A DNA stretch of 64,000 bases from Primulina eburnea (lineage: Eukaryota > Streptophyta > Magnoliopsida > Lamiales > Gesneriaceae): the NCBI RefSeq assembly GCF_022965805.1, contig NC_133108.1:36591361-36655360 (forward strand). The letters run 5' to 3'. The notes beneath the pieces are model-generated. The model saw only the letters and a program-made list of their open reading frames with translations. It was not told where the DNA came from and ran no database searches. The position numbers and the translations under genes are program-made. Of the stretch, positions 36,639 to 49,427 are shown piece after piece. Numbering within the stretch: the first letter of the stretch is position 1; each line of letters begins with the position of its first letter.

Positions 36639-39078
36639 TGTGGCGCCCCGAAAATTTGAGGTCCACGTGAACCACATCCATGCAAGTTGTTAAACTCCTT
36701 ATGTATTGTATTAAATGGTTTTAATGCATGTTTGTTTCATTAATTTTGGTTTTAATTCATTATTTATGAATTTGCATTATTTTTAAATTATAATATATTT
36801 AGTTGATTCACGTTAAAACGTTTTCCTTGAGTTTTATGTTTCAGGCGATTATTCAAGGCGGGATCGAGGAAATGAGACCGGCGACGATTTAGGTGATTTT
36901 AAAATGGGGTGTTTTATTTCAAATCAAGAAAATGACATTTAAACGATTTATTAAGTTTTAGCATTTTTAAAGCCTAATTTAATTTATTAGGCGATTTCAA
37001 GATTTTAAACTTTTCAAAAATACTAATTTGATTAGTTGGGGATTTTAAATATTGAAAATTTGACACTTGTGCATTTTATTCTAAATTAAGGGTGCTACTT
37101 AATTAGTGGGGGATTAGTATTTTATTTAGCATGTTAATTAGTTATTAGTATTTTCATTAACCTAATTAACTCCCCTAATTATCTCTCTAATCAATACACA
37201 AACCCCCTACACATTCTACACCCCCCACACACACAATCAACACTCACACACACATTTTGCATTCTCATTTTCTTGAGAAAGAAACCTAGGGTTCTAAGAG
37301 ACACAGCAGCCGCCCCCTCCCTCTCTATTTTCTCCAGCAATTTTCAGTGATTTTATTGCAAGAAATTAGTGTCACGTTCGTCCCGGATCAATCCTCGCAC
37401 TTGTTCCGCTTCGGTAACGTCGTTACGGTATTTTTAAATATCAAAAGGCACGTATATTCTGTTCTTTCTGCATCGATCTTGTCATATTATGTGTTGTGTT
37501 ATTTTTATGCGTAAAAATTCATGTGTGACGTTTGTCGTTTGAGCAGAAAATGGTTTGGATCAGTTTTGAAATAATTTTTAGATCTGAAAACTCGTTTTTA
37601 CTGTCTTTTTAAATACTGCGACTTTTTGGTCGTGATTCTGAGAAAACTTTCAGTACGAAAATTGTAGAACTTTTCGATACATTCGATTTGACAGTAAAAT
37701 AGAAATATTTGGATAAATATTGAGTGAGTTATGACGTTTTTCGTGGGACTGCTCAAACTACGTTTTCAGAAAATTATGTATTGATGTGTTCTTGAGATTT
37801 TATTGTTGCAGGCTTCGTTGGGGATCGACGGGTGATCGTTGCTGCGTCTAGGTATGGTTAGTATGATGTTGGGTTGGTATTTTGTATGCTGGTTAGTGTC
37901 GATAGGCACTTGAATTCATTAGAAGTCGTAAGAAACGATTTTGGTGTCAATTGCCACGTTTTCGAATTGTATGTGTCGTAGGGTGAACGTCAGTGCTTTG
38001 GGTGTTTGTACGCATTTGGTTTGATGTTACGACATGCTAGGATGGGTCTCGGGGTGTCGGTTCATGATCTGTACAATCGAGCCTAGAATGATAAGCATTG
38101 CATGTATTGAATTTTCGTGGGTTTGCTTGTCCCGTAGGTACACGGACCCACAGACGGACCCTAGCACGGGGTTCGTGTCCACCTTTCCTTTCGAGTCTTC
38201 TCACCCGAGTCTACACGGACCCCTACACGGAGGTAGGCACGAGGTCCGTGTCTTGCATATTTTGGGGAAAATATTTTAGCATGCTTTGAGGTTTGATGTC
38301 ATGGTTTAGTGCAAGGATTATCAAGGTCGTGTCATGGGAAATTTTAGAATGTCCTAAGTAGTGGTCGAACCCGAGAGTAAGTATGATTTCTACGTTAAGT
38401 TATGCACGTTAAGTATGCAAATTCATGTTAGTATGTGCAGCAACGGCCCCAGTCGAAGTCCAACGAATCCCTCAACGCCAAGTAAGTATGTCGACGTGCA
38501 AAAGAAAATATTTTAAGTTTTTGAGGTATGCTAATTGTCTCGTGACCAAATTATGAATGGGTTTGGAAGTCGGTGAACGTGGCCGAGGACCTCTCCACCC
38601 CGTTAAATTATGAACGGGTTAGATCGTGGTTGGAAAGCGTTAAATTATGAATGAGGACCAACCAGCCCGTTAAATTATGAACGGGGATCTCATGTATGTG
38701 GCAGTGGATACGTCCCTGTCAGCCCAGTACTGTGGTTTGTCTGATCAGGCGTTTATTATGTATGGGTCACTTGCTTTGAAACATCCTCTACGCAAAATGA
38801 TGAAGCCATGTATGTTTAAGTATGTTCAAGTATGCAAGAATGTTTAAGAAAAGTTTATGGCACGTCAAAGTAAGTATGTACGTACGTTCAAGTTTAAAGT
38901 ATGTATGTCTTATTTTAAAGTTGCATGTGATTTTATTACGTAGTACTCGTTATTTCCAGTTTATATGTGTTGAGTTTTAGACTCACTAGACTTGATCGAT
39001 GCAGGTGAGTATGTTGATGAGGAGACAGGAGGTGGCGACCAAGGGGCAGGCTTGGACTGAGCGGGAGGCTAACCCGAG
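36639..39078 (+). mobile_element. level-1 LTR C (3' truncated)
   Basis: It starts TGTGGCGCCCCGAAAA and parallels LTR B until CTAACCCGAG at 39078. It lacks the last ~260 bp. The following sequence belongs to a Copia-type element. Confidence 0.9.
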
Positions 39079-41451
39079 TGAGATGAAAATCTAAGCTTAG
39101 AGTATAACAAGTGATGTGATCAAGAGTTAAAAGTAGCACATGATTTTTTTTTTTTAATAGTTGTTAGGTGTTCAGTTAGGCACAAAAGTTTATTTTTTTC
39201 CTCTTGTATAAGTATTTGTAACAATTTTCTTTTATAAAGAAATAATTTTCTTTTATGAATGACGAGCTTTCTATTTTTCTCCTCAACCCATATTTTGGCT
39301 AATTTGATTTCGGCTTCTCCGTAAATTCTATTATGAGAAATATCAATTACATAAATGAAAGGTAATTTCTTCTAACAATTGACATCAGAGAGCTAGGTTC
39401 GATCAGGCGATTCCATCAAAAATGACATCCATGAGATTTTATATTGATAAATTCACAAACATGATTGATTTTGGAATATGGTGGCTCTTTAATATGAGAG
39501 CCTTTCTCGTATATCAAGGTCTGCAAGAAGCTCTAGAATTCAATAAGAAAATACCAGAATCAATGTCCGACGAAGAGAAGAAGGGATCTTCGATAAGGCA
39601 CACAATGCCCTGTTTCTATCTGTTAACGTTTATATCCTTAAGAGACGTGAAAACTTGCAGCACAAATTCACTCAATGTTCTTGAAGACTCGGTAATCAAG
39701 ATAACCAAATCACAGACCCTACTCACAAGCAAATAACAACACAATACGATTACGTGGTTCGGTCTTGATTAGACCTACATCCACGGAGAAACACACCAGC
39801 CTTTATTGAATTACCAGAAGAACATATAATACACAAAGTTTTAAACTCGGCAGAAACAAAACCAGGAACAAAATACAAGAACCGATAAAGCCTTATTCCC
39901 TTTAATCTCCTTGTGTTCCTTGCTTCTGACTTCCTCTGTGTATAGCGTGATCTTCTGTATCCTGATTATATCACCAGGTTCCTCCTTGCTTGGTCCTTTC
40001 TTCTGGAAGCCTGTTTTTTCTCTCTGAAGTCAAGAAGAAGAGCCATTCCGTTGATTTTCCCCCGCTTTATCAACCAACCACTTTAACCGTCTTCTCTGAT
40101 GTCCGGTTATGGGCTCTTAACTCACCAGTGTTGATAGGCCCATCTTCTTCCTCATGCTTATTGGGCTTTACTTTCATTTGGCCCAATACCTCCCAGCCCA
40201 AACTATTGAGAAACCCGTTCTACACTATCATTAGGTGATAAAGTTTTGAGAGATGTTTTAAAGGAAAAATTTTAGACAAAAATTTGTCAAAAATTGGAAA
40301 ACTGGTATACGATCAAATCTTTGGCAAACACGATGTATCTAGCAAAAATTATACATTCTCAAGATGTTGGCATAGAAATCTTTGGAAGACCATCTCGATG
40401 ATTTTAATCAGATAATTTTGGATCTTGAAAATATTAATATCAAAATCGACGACGAATATCAAGCACTAATTCTTCTGAGATCACTGATACATTGATTTGT
40501 GAGAGTGGGGGTGGGGGGGATTATCATCAACTCTTGAAGAAGTGAAAACGACATTACTCAAGAAACGATCGGAAGAGGTCGATGATACGAGGGCAGAAGG
40601 ATTGAATATCATGGGCGAAGCAATAAGAGATAATTTAAACCCAGAAACATTATTAGATCCAAATCTAATGATAGGAGGAAATGTTTTATGTTCAAGAAAA
40701 AGGGAAATTTCAAGGAAGATTGTCCTGATTGTAAGAATAAGAAGTGTAATTTGGACAATAGAAGTGATAATGAAGATGTCCATGTAGCATCTGAAGGATA
40801 TGACATCAGTGAAGTTGTTTGTTCAGCTAGTGAAGAAACAAGTCAAGAATGAGTTCTTGACTCAAGTTTCTCCTTCCATATGTGTCCACAAAAGAATTGG
40901 TTCCTCTCATAAAATCATGTGAAGGAGGAAGTGTATTGCATGGAAATAACAAAGCATGGAAAACCGTTGGCATTGTATCCATAAAAGTTAAGCTTGAAGA
41001 TGACACTGAGAGAGTCTTGAAAGATGTAATGTACAACCTGAACTCAGAAGAAATTTAGTGTCAGTGTTAATGCTTAATTCCGATGGATTTTTTTTGTAAG
41101 GTCGAAGGTGGAATTTTTAAGGTCTTGAAAGGTTAATCAGTAATAATGAAAGGAAGACTTGAAAAAGACTTGAAAGTGCAGTATACAGAAATGATACATA
41201 TGCTAATGTTGTAGGGAGTCTCATGTATGACATGGTTTGCACATGCCTTGATCTAGCCTATGTAGTGCTCGGTAATCCGTTACATGAGCAAATCGGGGAG
41301 GAAACACAGAGATGATGTGAAATGGATCTTTAGGTATCTCATGGGAAAATCTAAAATGGTCATGTTTTATTCTATTTGATTTCATATTCTTCTATGTGAA
41401 TTCTATTTTGTGAAATATCAACGGAATAACAAAAGGGTAATTCTTCTAACA
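39079..41451 (+). mobile_element. decayed Ty1/copia element
   Basis: A 5' LTR-like part (39079-39377) ends TTCTTCTAACA, followed by a degenerate primer site. A gag start (39422 on, with the DFGIW and QGLQEAL positions typical of copia gag) follows, and gag resumes at 40225 after a solo-LTR insertion. A protease/pre-integrase region is seen around 40850-41045 with stops. Then the frame jumps to the C-terminal end of the reverse transcriptase near 41200-41350, so most of pol is deleted. A second LTR end (TTCTTCTAACA) closes at 41451 and is again followed by a primer-like TATCAGAGC. Many stops; not functional. Confidence 0.75.
39621..40224. mobile_element. solo LTR inserted in copia gag
   Basis: 604 bp bounded by TGTTAACG and GTTCTACA, flanked by a perfect 5-bp target duplication CTATC (39616-39620, 40225-40229). 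Without it and one duplication, the copia gag frame is continuous across the junction. There is no internal region, so two LTRs have recombined. Confidence 0.85.
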
Positions 41452-42454
41452 AATTGTATCAGAGCTTGTGGTCATGATCTGGAGCCCCATGGTAGGCACA
41501 ACTTGTTGTACAATATAACACACATATCTCCACAATGATATGATATTGTCTACTGGAGTAAACACTCATGCCAACCATTTAAACCTAAAACTAGACTCGT
41601 ATTAATTAATCCATACTCAAAGTTAATGTGTTCGACTCATCCTTAATAATATCGACAATATATTTTGACATCTTCAATTTTTAATTAGATTTATTACTAT
41701 AAAAATAAATAAATAATAAAATTAATTTTTTTGTCGTAACAAAACCAACACAATCAAATTAACTAGCAAGTTATCAGTTTCATTATTATATCCTTTGTAA
41801 ATTTGTTTTTTCTCATCAAATATCGTATAAATCCCTCACTAAGCATATCGATCGGATCCTATAATTTTTTTTTCTCGTAACAAAACCAACACAATCAAAT
41901 TAACTAGCCAGTAATCAGAAAAGACGCATCACAAATATGCATTATATAACTGTATTTTATGTATTTTCCATATTTTTCCCTAATTAGTTACTTCCATGTC
42001 AATATAATTTCTTTTAAAGGTTAAAAAATATAAATTATTTTAAGTAAATCAAATTGATTTTAAATACCAATCACCCAGAGCAGTGGTTTGAATGATGGAG
42101 GGATACATGTATAATCTCATGTGTGAAACTATATATGATAACAATATATAATTAAGTTAACGAAGCTCTGAATTATTTCCATCATATTAAATTACATTTG
42201 AAATTTGAAAGTTGTTTATGACTATAAGTTTTCGTATTCCTGCAGATTATATAATACATATCAAATTTCAGTGAAAATTAATATTAGTTGGTCGCTAGAC
42301 CTTTTCGAGACCATATATACCTAGAGATTATATTCAATAGTCCTTATTCATTCTTACGTCTATAAAAAAATCATGGATCTCACATATAAAAATAAATGTG
42401 GATTGTTGAATGCATACTTAAGACAATGCTCTAAAAATAGGTCGAATCAACTGC
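41452..42454. other. intergenic DNA with a short direct repeat
   Basis: Two ~50-bp direct copies (about 41723-41773 and 41872-41921) share CGTAACAAAACCAACACAAT and the following stretch. No gene is seen. The end is the 3' flank of the FKBP gene. Confidence 0.5.
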
Positions 42455-42646
42455 TTAATCCGTGATCCTTGAAATCATAGTACTATAAATTCTTGATTCT
42501 TGTCGACCATATTGCCTTTGTTTCTCCTTCAACTTCTTGTATACCATCCAAACATCCCTAACAGATTCATTATGAAAGTTCAACCATAATAAATACTAGC
42601 TTCAAAACACAAGCAATGTGTATGTAATATATAATAGCCTTAAACC

Positions 42647-42684
<38 letters not shown>

Positions 42685-43323
42685 ACATGAAACTTACTTG
42701 TTGTTTGGATCAAGTGCGAGCACGTTCTTAATATCTTCTTCGGCTTTATCCAATTCCGATGTATTCATATATGCTTGGGATCTTCTGAAGAGAGCTTTGA
42801 CATTAAAGGGTTCTACCTCTAATACCTGTTTTGGTAACAATAATTATCCATAATAAGTACATCATAATTATTATTATATCTATAGTATTATTATATATAT
42901 ACTATATATAAAGGAAGAAACCTTTTAATGTTAATTTATCATTTCTTTGATGCAATTTTTTTTTAAACATAATTGTACATCAAGAATTACATAAAGTACT
43001 TGATTTAAATTTATATCTAAAAAATTCTACGCACACGTGCAACATGTGTGCCTCGATACGCTAGTTATTAATAAAAAAAGAGAGTTGAACATAAAACACC
43101 GTTTGTGAAGTCTTTTTCTTAATCCAAAATTGCACTCCCACATTTAACTATCAAATGCATATTTAATGTGTTAGAGTATGCTTTATAAAAAATCATCAAA
43201 TTACTAACTCTTATGTCATATTTAATTTTATTGAATATCGTAACTACGTCAAAATCATCAAATTACTAACTCTTATGTCATATTTAATTTTATTGAACAT
43301 CGTAACTACGTCAAAACTTTTAA

Positions 43324-43384
<61 letters not shown>

Positions 43385-46300
43385 CTTGTTTAATTTAATG
43401 TTTTAGTCCATTAAATTTACAAAATTTACTTTTGTTACATTAGCTTTTAATTTTCAGTTATTTTTAGTCTAATTTATGACATGACATCTCATAAATCAGC
43501 AATTTTCGATGTCGCACATCAGTATTTTCGATATGGTATTTGCTAACGTCGTCACATCAACAATTGGACCAAAAATAGCCGAAAAATAGAAGTTAATATA
43601 CCGAAATCAAATTTTGAAAACATATTAGTCCAGAACCTGAAATTGAACTCGTTAGTGAACCAAAAAAGCAATGTTTCCGATTGTGCAGTAATGCAATAAG
43701 AAAGATAAATAAAAGGGAAAGACCTTTGTGCAGAGTCGCATGACCTCGACATATTCTCCCAGTTTCAATTTGCACGCCGCATTGTTCAAATAACACAATA
43801 CTCCCAAAGAATTTGCCTCTTGTTGCTCTTCATGATTAAAGGAATGGTTGTACTCAATCAACTTTGAACCCTGTTAAAATGTAGAATATTTGGAAATATT
43901 TAATTCAATGACCAGGAAAATATAACCAAATAAAAAAAGATTTACTGATATTTGGTTTTGAGACATATATCACATTCCTCCTCATACTTCCTAGAGGCAA
44001 GTTCAAATTTCCCATCTCTAAAAAGTAAGTTCCCTTCGTTTTTTTTCCTTCCACAAGCTATTATTCTTTCTCGAATGTCCATTTTCCAGAAGGGTTTCTC
44101 CTGCAAACAAAAATCCATAAAAATAGACAAAAGGAACATATATGTATATTTGATAAATAAAAGAAGAACGAGAATATTGATTGAAACATAATAACCAAAA
44201 GATTCGTCGTTCATTCTTTCGATCAACTATATGTTATTATCATGACAAGCGATAGATCACGAAAAGAAGTCGATCCAAGATGTGTGTGTAGAGACAAGAA
44301 GTTAAGATGAATTAGGATTACAGACAAGAATGAAGGGAAAAAAAATAGTTATAGTCATGTGGCCGGACCTTGATGAAGTCGATCAATTTGATTTCGTAAA
44401 TTGATGAAGCTTCATCAGAGCTGATTTTGACTACAGCGACTTCTCCTTTTTTCATAGTCATAATCGCTCTATCCAAATCCTTGTTGATTTGCTCTGCAAT
44501 TGATCGAACAAAAAAAGTATATATTAAGGCATAGTTTGGTACATGGGATAAGGGAGGGATTAATAAATAATCCTCCTTATCCCATGTTTGGTACATTTTT
44601 AAAAAGCTCATGATAATATCATGGGCCCTTGATAAATAATATTTTAGAATGATAAATTGTCACTTCTATTTGGTGTGATAATTTTAGTCTAATAATAAAA
44701 TACACTACAAATGACTTAACTACCCTCAATTCATAAATGATTTTTAGAAATCTATGCTAGTAGGTAGAAATTAAAATCAAATAAATATTTTTATTTATTT
44801 TTATATATTATAAAATATGATAATTATATAAATGAATTCGAGATAATTATATAAATAATTTTTATAAATCTCTATAAAATTATTAGTATTACTCGATTAA
44901 CCTTAAAAATTGATATTTGACTTGACTCACAAAATCAAGAGCTCAATTATCATATTTTATAATATATAAAATTAGGTAAAAATAAATAAATCATGCAAGC
45001 ACATTAACAGATAAAAAATATGACTCAAGCAACAACTTTGAAATTATAAAATTTATTATGATAAGGTTAATTTTGTCATTACAATCTAATATATAAATTT
45101 AATCACTCTTATTAAAATCATACCAAACATTAAATATCATATCCTACATCTTATTTATCCTTAACTTATCCTTATATTATATATCACATGTTTATCCTAT
45201 CATGTGTACCAAACTATGCCTAAGAGTTGACAAGCAAGGGAATGCATCAAACTAGTGGATAAACTTTTGGGAAAATTGGTCTGTATTCTTTAATTTTTAG
45301 CAATTTTAAGTATTTTTAATCGATAGTACTAATGTGATACTACATACATCACGATCACATTAGTTTTGCATTGTTTCCAAATCAATGCCTAGTCAAAATA
45401 GGGTAAAAATTGGCAAAACAAAGATGAAGTATATTAAATATTAAAATTTGATAGCATAAAAGATCAAAATTGCAAATAAGTAGATATACAATACTAAAAA
45501 TGCAATCTTTCCTCTTAATTTAAAGTATGGTTTGTGTGTTTTCTTTTTATTAATTTTTGTAAAGAAGTATCAAATTTGATTTTTACTTTGGATTAAAAAT
45601 ACAATTGATAAATATGTAATTACCTCGCGCACAGATATATTCAAAGGGTTCTGCATCAGATCCTTTCCTTTCAAATATGGTACCATTTTCAAGTTTACCA
45701 ATATAAGTTACTGCAAAAGCATAGACATCAAGCAAATATTCAACCAAGAATTAGGCCATTTATGTTACAATCTCATTTTTAAAAAAAAAATTAAGTTTTT
45801 ACCTTTCACACGAGATCCTTCGTTAGGACGATCAAACCCTTCGCCCGTTTCCATTAATTTCTTCAAAATTTTCTTATGTCCGTCGATATCAACTACGCTT
45901 CTCCACGATATCAATTCGACACGAATGATGAGATTTGAGTAAGGAGATACAGTATCACCATCCACTTTAAGCATCTCATTTTTGCAATGCCTAAGACCAT
46001 CTACAAATTAAAATTAATTTTAATGCACTAAATTATGTTTTTATTAGATCAAATTGTTTTTTTCTCTACAACGTGTGTGTTTTCACTTACGGGAGAACTT
46101 AACCAACAATTCTGCTTCCTCTCTTTTCCTCATGGTTTTCACGGCTTTGGCCATGGCGGGACATAGATGGCCTGACGAAAAACGAAATAAATTTGTTTTC
46201 ATTACTACATTTGATATTATGTGACGTCAAACTTCAATTTCGTCTGCGCTCTAGAGTGAGAAAACTTCACGAAAATGACGAGCTGGATCACAATAATAAT

Positions 46301-48923
46301 ATTGATAAAAAAAATTTCATACTTCAATTAAGTCCGTCTCACGAGTAAATAGGAATCTTTGTATTTATTTAATTTAACGATGCCCAATTGAGAAATTACG
46401 GCCTATGATTTCCAATAGACTCACCATCCGTGAGAGAAAACTCCAAGCCTTCATCAGATTGAGAAACTATGTTGCCATTTTCATTTCTGGCCACATACTT
46501 CACTGCAAGAATATGACATGTTAAATCATCAGAAAATGCTGAAACATAGGAAAATTCTTAAATCAATATTGTAAATTACCCTATTTTTTTTGTTCTTGTC
46601 ACAATTTGATTTTTAGAACAAATTATTATTATTTTGGTTTTCATCAAAATTCCTTGTTTTAGCTTGATATACCAGCAATACTCGACTTCATGTCGATACT
46701 TTGATGAAAATTGAAAGGAAAAAAAAAACTTCCAACCAACTTAAAATATATATTCTAGTAAAATTTACCTTCAATGGGTGGATATTTATAAATTTACCTA
46801 AAACTTCATCTTGATGATTGGGAGTAGCCCATCCCTCTCCTTCCCTTATAATCTTCTTCAAAATTCCTCCATCTCCTGAAATCTCTCTAATGGGGAACCA
46901 TGAAATCAACTCAACATCAAATATTAATGTCGAATTCGGAGGAATTTGAGGGGGGCACCCCTTTTCTCCATATCCCAATTCTGCTGGAATTGTGAACATT
47001 GATCTTTCACCTTTCCTCATTGTGGCAATCCCTTCATCCCATCCTTTGATCACTTCACCTATCATATCAATTCGTGTCCAAACCATAACATTTTTTTTTT
47101 TGTGTAGAAAAAGAAGTAAACATTGGAAAAATTGGTTCCCATTTTCTAATGCAAAAACTCTGTATAAACAAAGGAAATCAGCCAAGAACGAGCACAAAAT
47201 AACATAGTTGAAATGTATTAATCGTTATGGATAATTATTCCATCCAAACGTTGTTTCTTAGTGCCAGCGGCACACGAAAATTTAGGGGACTATTAGATAT
47301 ATAACCTTCTTTCCCATTTTCTTTTGATTTTTAACCTTCTTTACCTTAATCTTTGATAATTAACCCTCAATTAGAAATCTAATCCTAATTTTTCCAAAAT
47401 TGCCCTGACCTTCTAAAGCCCAACAAACCTAACCCAAAATCTTAATTTTTTCCTCCTTCAATCGTGCTTTCATATCTTCCTACAATATTTAATCATTCTC
47501 CTCTGTATTCAAAAAAATGTTTGTTATCAAAATCCTTCTCTATAAGTGCTACTCTAAATCATGTTCATCTTTTCTTCTACTTCTTGTTTCCGCAGCATCG
47601 ACGCCTAGCTTTCATGTCTCTACTATGAATTGTTTTTGGCAATCTATTTTTCCCTCCATTTCTTTTATTCATTAATCACATGAAGAATACATAAGTTTTA
47701 AAAAAGGAGATTAAACATTCATAAATGATAATGCATGGATTTAGGAATTTGGATACAAGAGACAAATTAAAGTAAATAATTGAAATCAATATAATTCCCT
47801 TTAAATGAATACTTTTCTTAACATATGCATACAGGGGTAGGGGTAGACTCAATTTTGGTAATGATCCTAAAGTTCGTAAAGGCATAACAAAGATAATATT
47901 TTTACTTTTGGACGTGGCTGGTTATTTTTAGGATTTTTGCAATATTTTTTTGAGTTGGAGAAGAGATTTATTACAACTGAGTCTCAAACTCGAAACCTAG
48001 TCTCAAACTTGGAGATGGTAAGTTTTGATATATATTATTGTTTACTGATAAATTCTAAATATTATGATGCAGTAAGTATTGACATTGTCCTTTTATTTTA
48101 AATGCATGGTCCACGCTAAGAAAATATTGAATGAATAACTCAAGACAAGACATCTTTTTTATTGTGTATATTTTTCAAAGTAATTAAATAAATTAATAAT
48201 TAGTTCTTCATTGAAAAAAGAAAGAAACAGACCTCACGTCTGCAGACTGTAAAGGAGAAAATGTACATATTAGTCTACAACGTTGTGTTATTGGTGAATG
48301 GTTGGGAAGGCTGCAGTGTTAGAGAAAGTTGGAAATTTTGTTTCTACGAAAAGTGATATTTGTGGACAATTTATGATTTAGATGAATTTGAAGATATATT
48401 GGTTAAAGAAAAGTTGTTTTAAATGGGTAAAATAGTAAAAAATATATGTATTAAAATGAGGAGGTTATATTTCAAATCAGGAGTCAAATGGAGGTTAATT
48501 AATTAAATCTTCCAAAATTAATTTAGTGTTAAGAATTGGCAGAGAACATACATTGGCCTAATTTGAATGTGAAGGGAATTCCTCTATCCCGACTAGAATC
48601 AAAGACATCTCCATCTTTCAGCCTTACACTGTAATGAACTGAATCAAGAAAAAGAATTATGCGATCATCAACACGTTCTACATATGCTGCTAGCTTCAAA
48701 ACGCCATTTATTCAAACCCGATTTGTTTTTCGAAGGAGATTTTATCTTTTTACATGGATTATTTACCTTGAACTTCATCACCAGGGATTGGAGTCTGCCA
48801 TGAAATTCCTTTCTGAAGAATCTTTTTCAGCAGACCTTCAGCACCAATGGTTATCTCCTTAAAATCCGAAACTTGCGCTCCGGTCTTTAAGGAGATTGCT
48901 TCTTTAGATGCAACGAGTGTCAT
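42455..48923 (-). CDS. FKBP-type peptidyl-prolyl isomerase with TPR domain (ROF1/ROF2, FKBP62/65-like), 12 exons
   Basis: Exons from 5' to 3': 48767-48923, 48552-48638, 46798-47058, 46425-46502, 46091-46171, 45803-46000, 45624-45710, 44369-44493, about 43946-44100, 43724-43870, 42698-42825, 42455-42557. The product is about 535 residues. The first FKBP domain keeps key residues (HYS tyrosine, DSSRDRG aspartate, [19 protein letters not shown]). The second and third FKBP domains are shortened or diverged; the third lacks the usual AFG-to-PPNS hairpin. The TPR part reads [12 protein letters not shown] and [21 protein letters not shown]. Family members fold or chaperone clients with HSP90 and act in heat-stress acclimation. 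Two oddities: the exon 8 donor is a weak GTCCGG, and no GT donor at the end of exon 9 keeps frame with exon 10. The gene may therefore be a divergent paralogue or an early pseudogene. Confidence 0.8.
42653..42681. repeat. (GT)n microsatellite in FKBP intron 11
   Basis: About 14 GT units, ending 17 bp from the exon 11 donor. Confidence 0.9.
43191..43314. repeat. 62-bp tandem duplication in FKBP intron 10
   Basis: Two adjacent copies, 43191-43252 and 43253-43314, differ at one base (GAATATCG versus GAACATCG). Confidence 0.9.
43330..43383. repeat. (AT)n microsatellite in FKBP intron 10
   Basis: About 27 AT units in the intron between the last two TPR-part exons. Confidence 0.9.
44528..45220. 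mobile_element. Tourist-like (PIF/Harbinger) MITE in FKBP intron 7
   Basis: 693 bp with terminal inverted repeats GGCATAGTTTGGTACA and its complement, flanked by the 3-bp target duplication TAA (44525-44527, 45221-45223). Non-coding. The left end lies 35 bp from the exon 8 acceptor. Confidence 0.85.
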
Positions 48924-49185
48924 TTAGTTTTCCGATGTTTGAGTGAAAGATAAGAGCAAGTAGTTGGGTGTATGCTGTTGGGTTGAAGATAAGCCGTTAG
49001 TTTCCCTCCTCTGATTTTTTTTTCGTTTGGAAATCAGCTTCAAGCAAGTGTGATTTTTAGTGCCAAATCTTTGTCGGGTTTTAAAAGTTTTGGGGACAGA
49101 ATTTTGCATAAATGGTTTGAGAAAATATTATGAAAAATAAGATATATAATCCGATTATAATCTTATTTGAACCATCATTTGTTCA

Positions 49186-49215
49186 TGTGAGACCGTCTCA
49201 CATAAGACCTCTCAC
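49186..49215. mobile_element. MITE terminal fragment
   Basis: Contains the palindromic end GTGAGACCGTCTCAC of the MITE family seen at 4276-4460. It abuts the hAT terminal repeat at 49219. Confidence 0.55.
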
Positions 49216-49218
49216 ATG

Positions 49219-49260
49219 CAGGGCCGATCCTAACAATATTTGGGCCTGAGTCTAACTTTT
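49219..49260. other. left terminal inverted repeat of a hAT element
   Basis: Starts CAGGGCCGATCCTAAC and continues to GGGCCTGAG, matching the CAGGGCCGG type of terminus usual for plant hAT elements of the TTF/ZMYM-like group. The matching right end (…GGCCCTG) was not found to the right of the transposase. Confidence 0.5.
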
Positions 49261-49427
49261 AAAAAGAGGCCTCTGAATCATAATGTGTGTTCATATTTTT
49301 TTAAATTCCATAGCAATTTTTCAAATTAAATCCATGCGTTAAAGACAATATAAAAAACTAAATAAATAAAAATATCAAACATGTCCAAAATGATGAATAA
49401 AAATATCAAACATGTCCAAAATAATCA

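Noticed and set aside
46688..47197. A stand-alone 169-residue FKBP gene
   Set aside because: It is FKBP exon 3 read through into flanking introns; neighbouring exons complete the domain.
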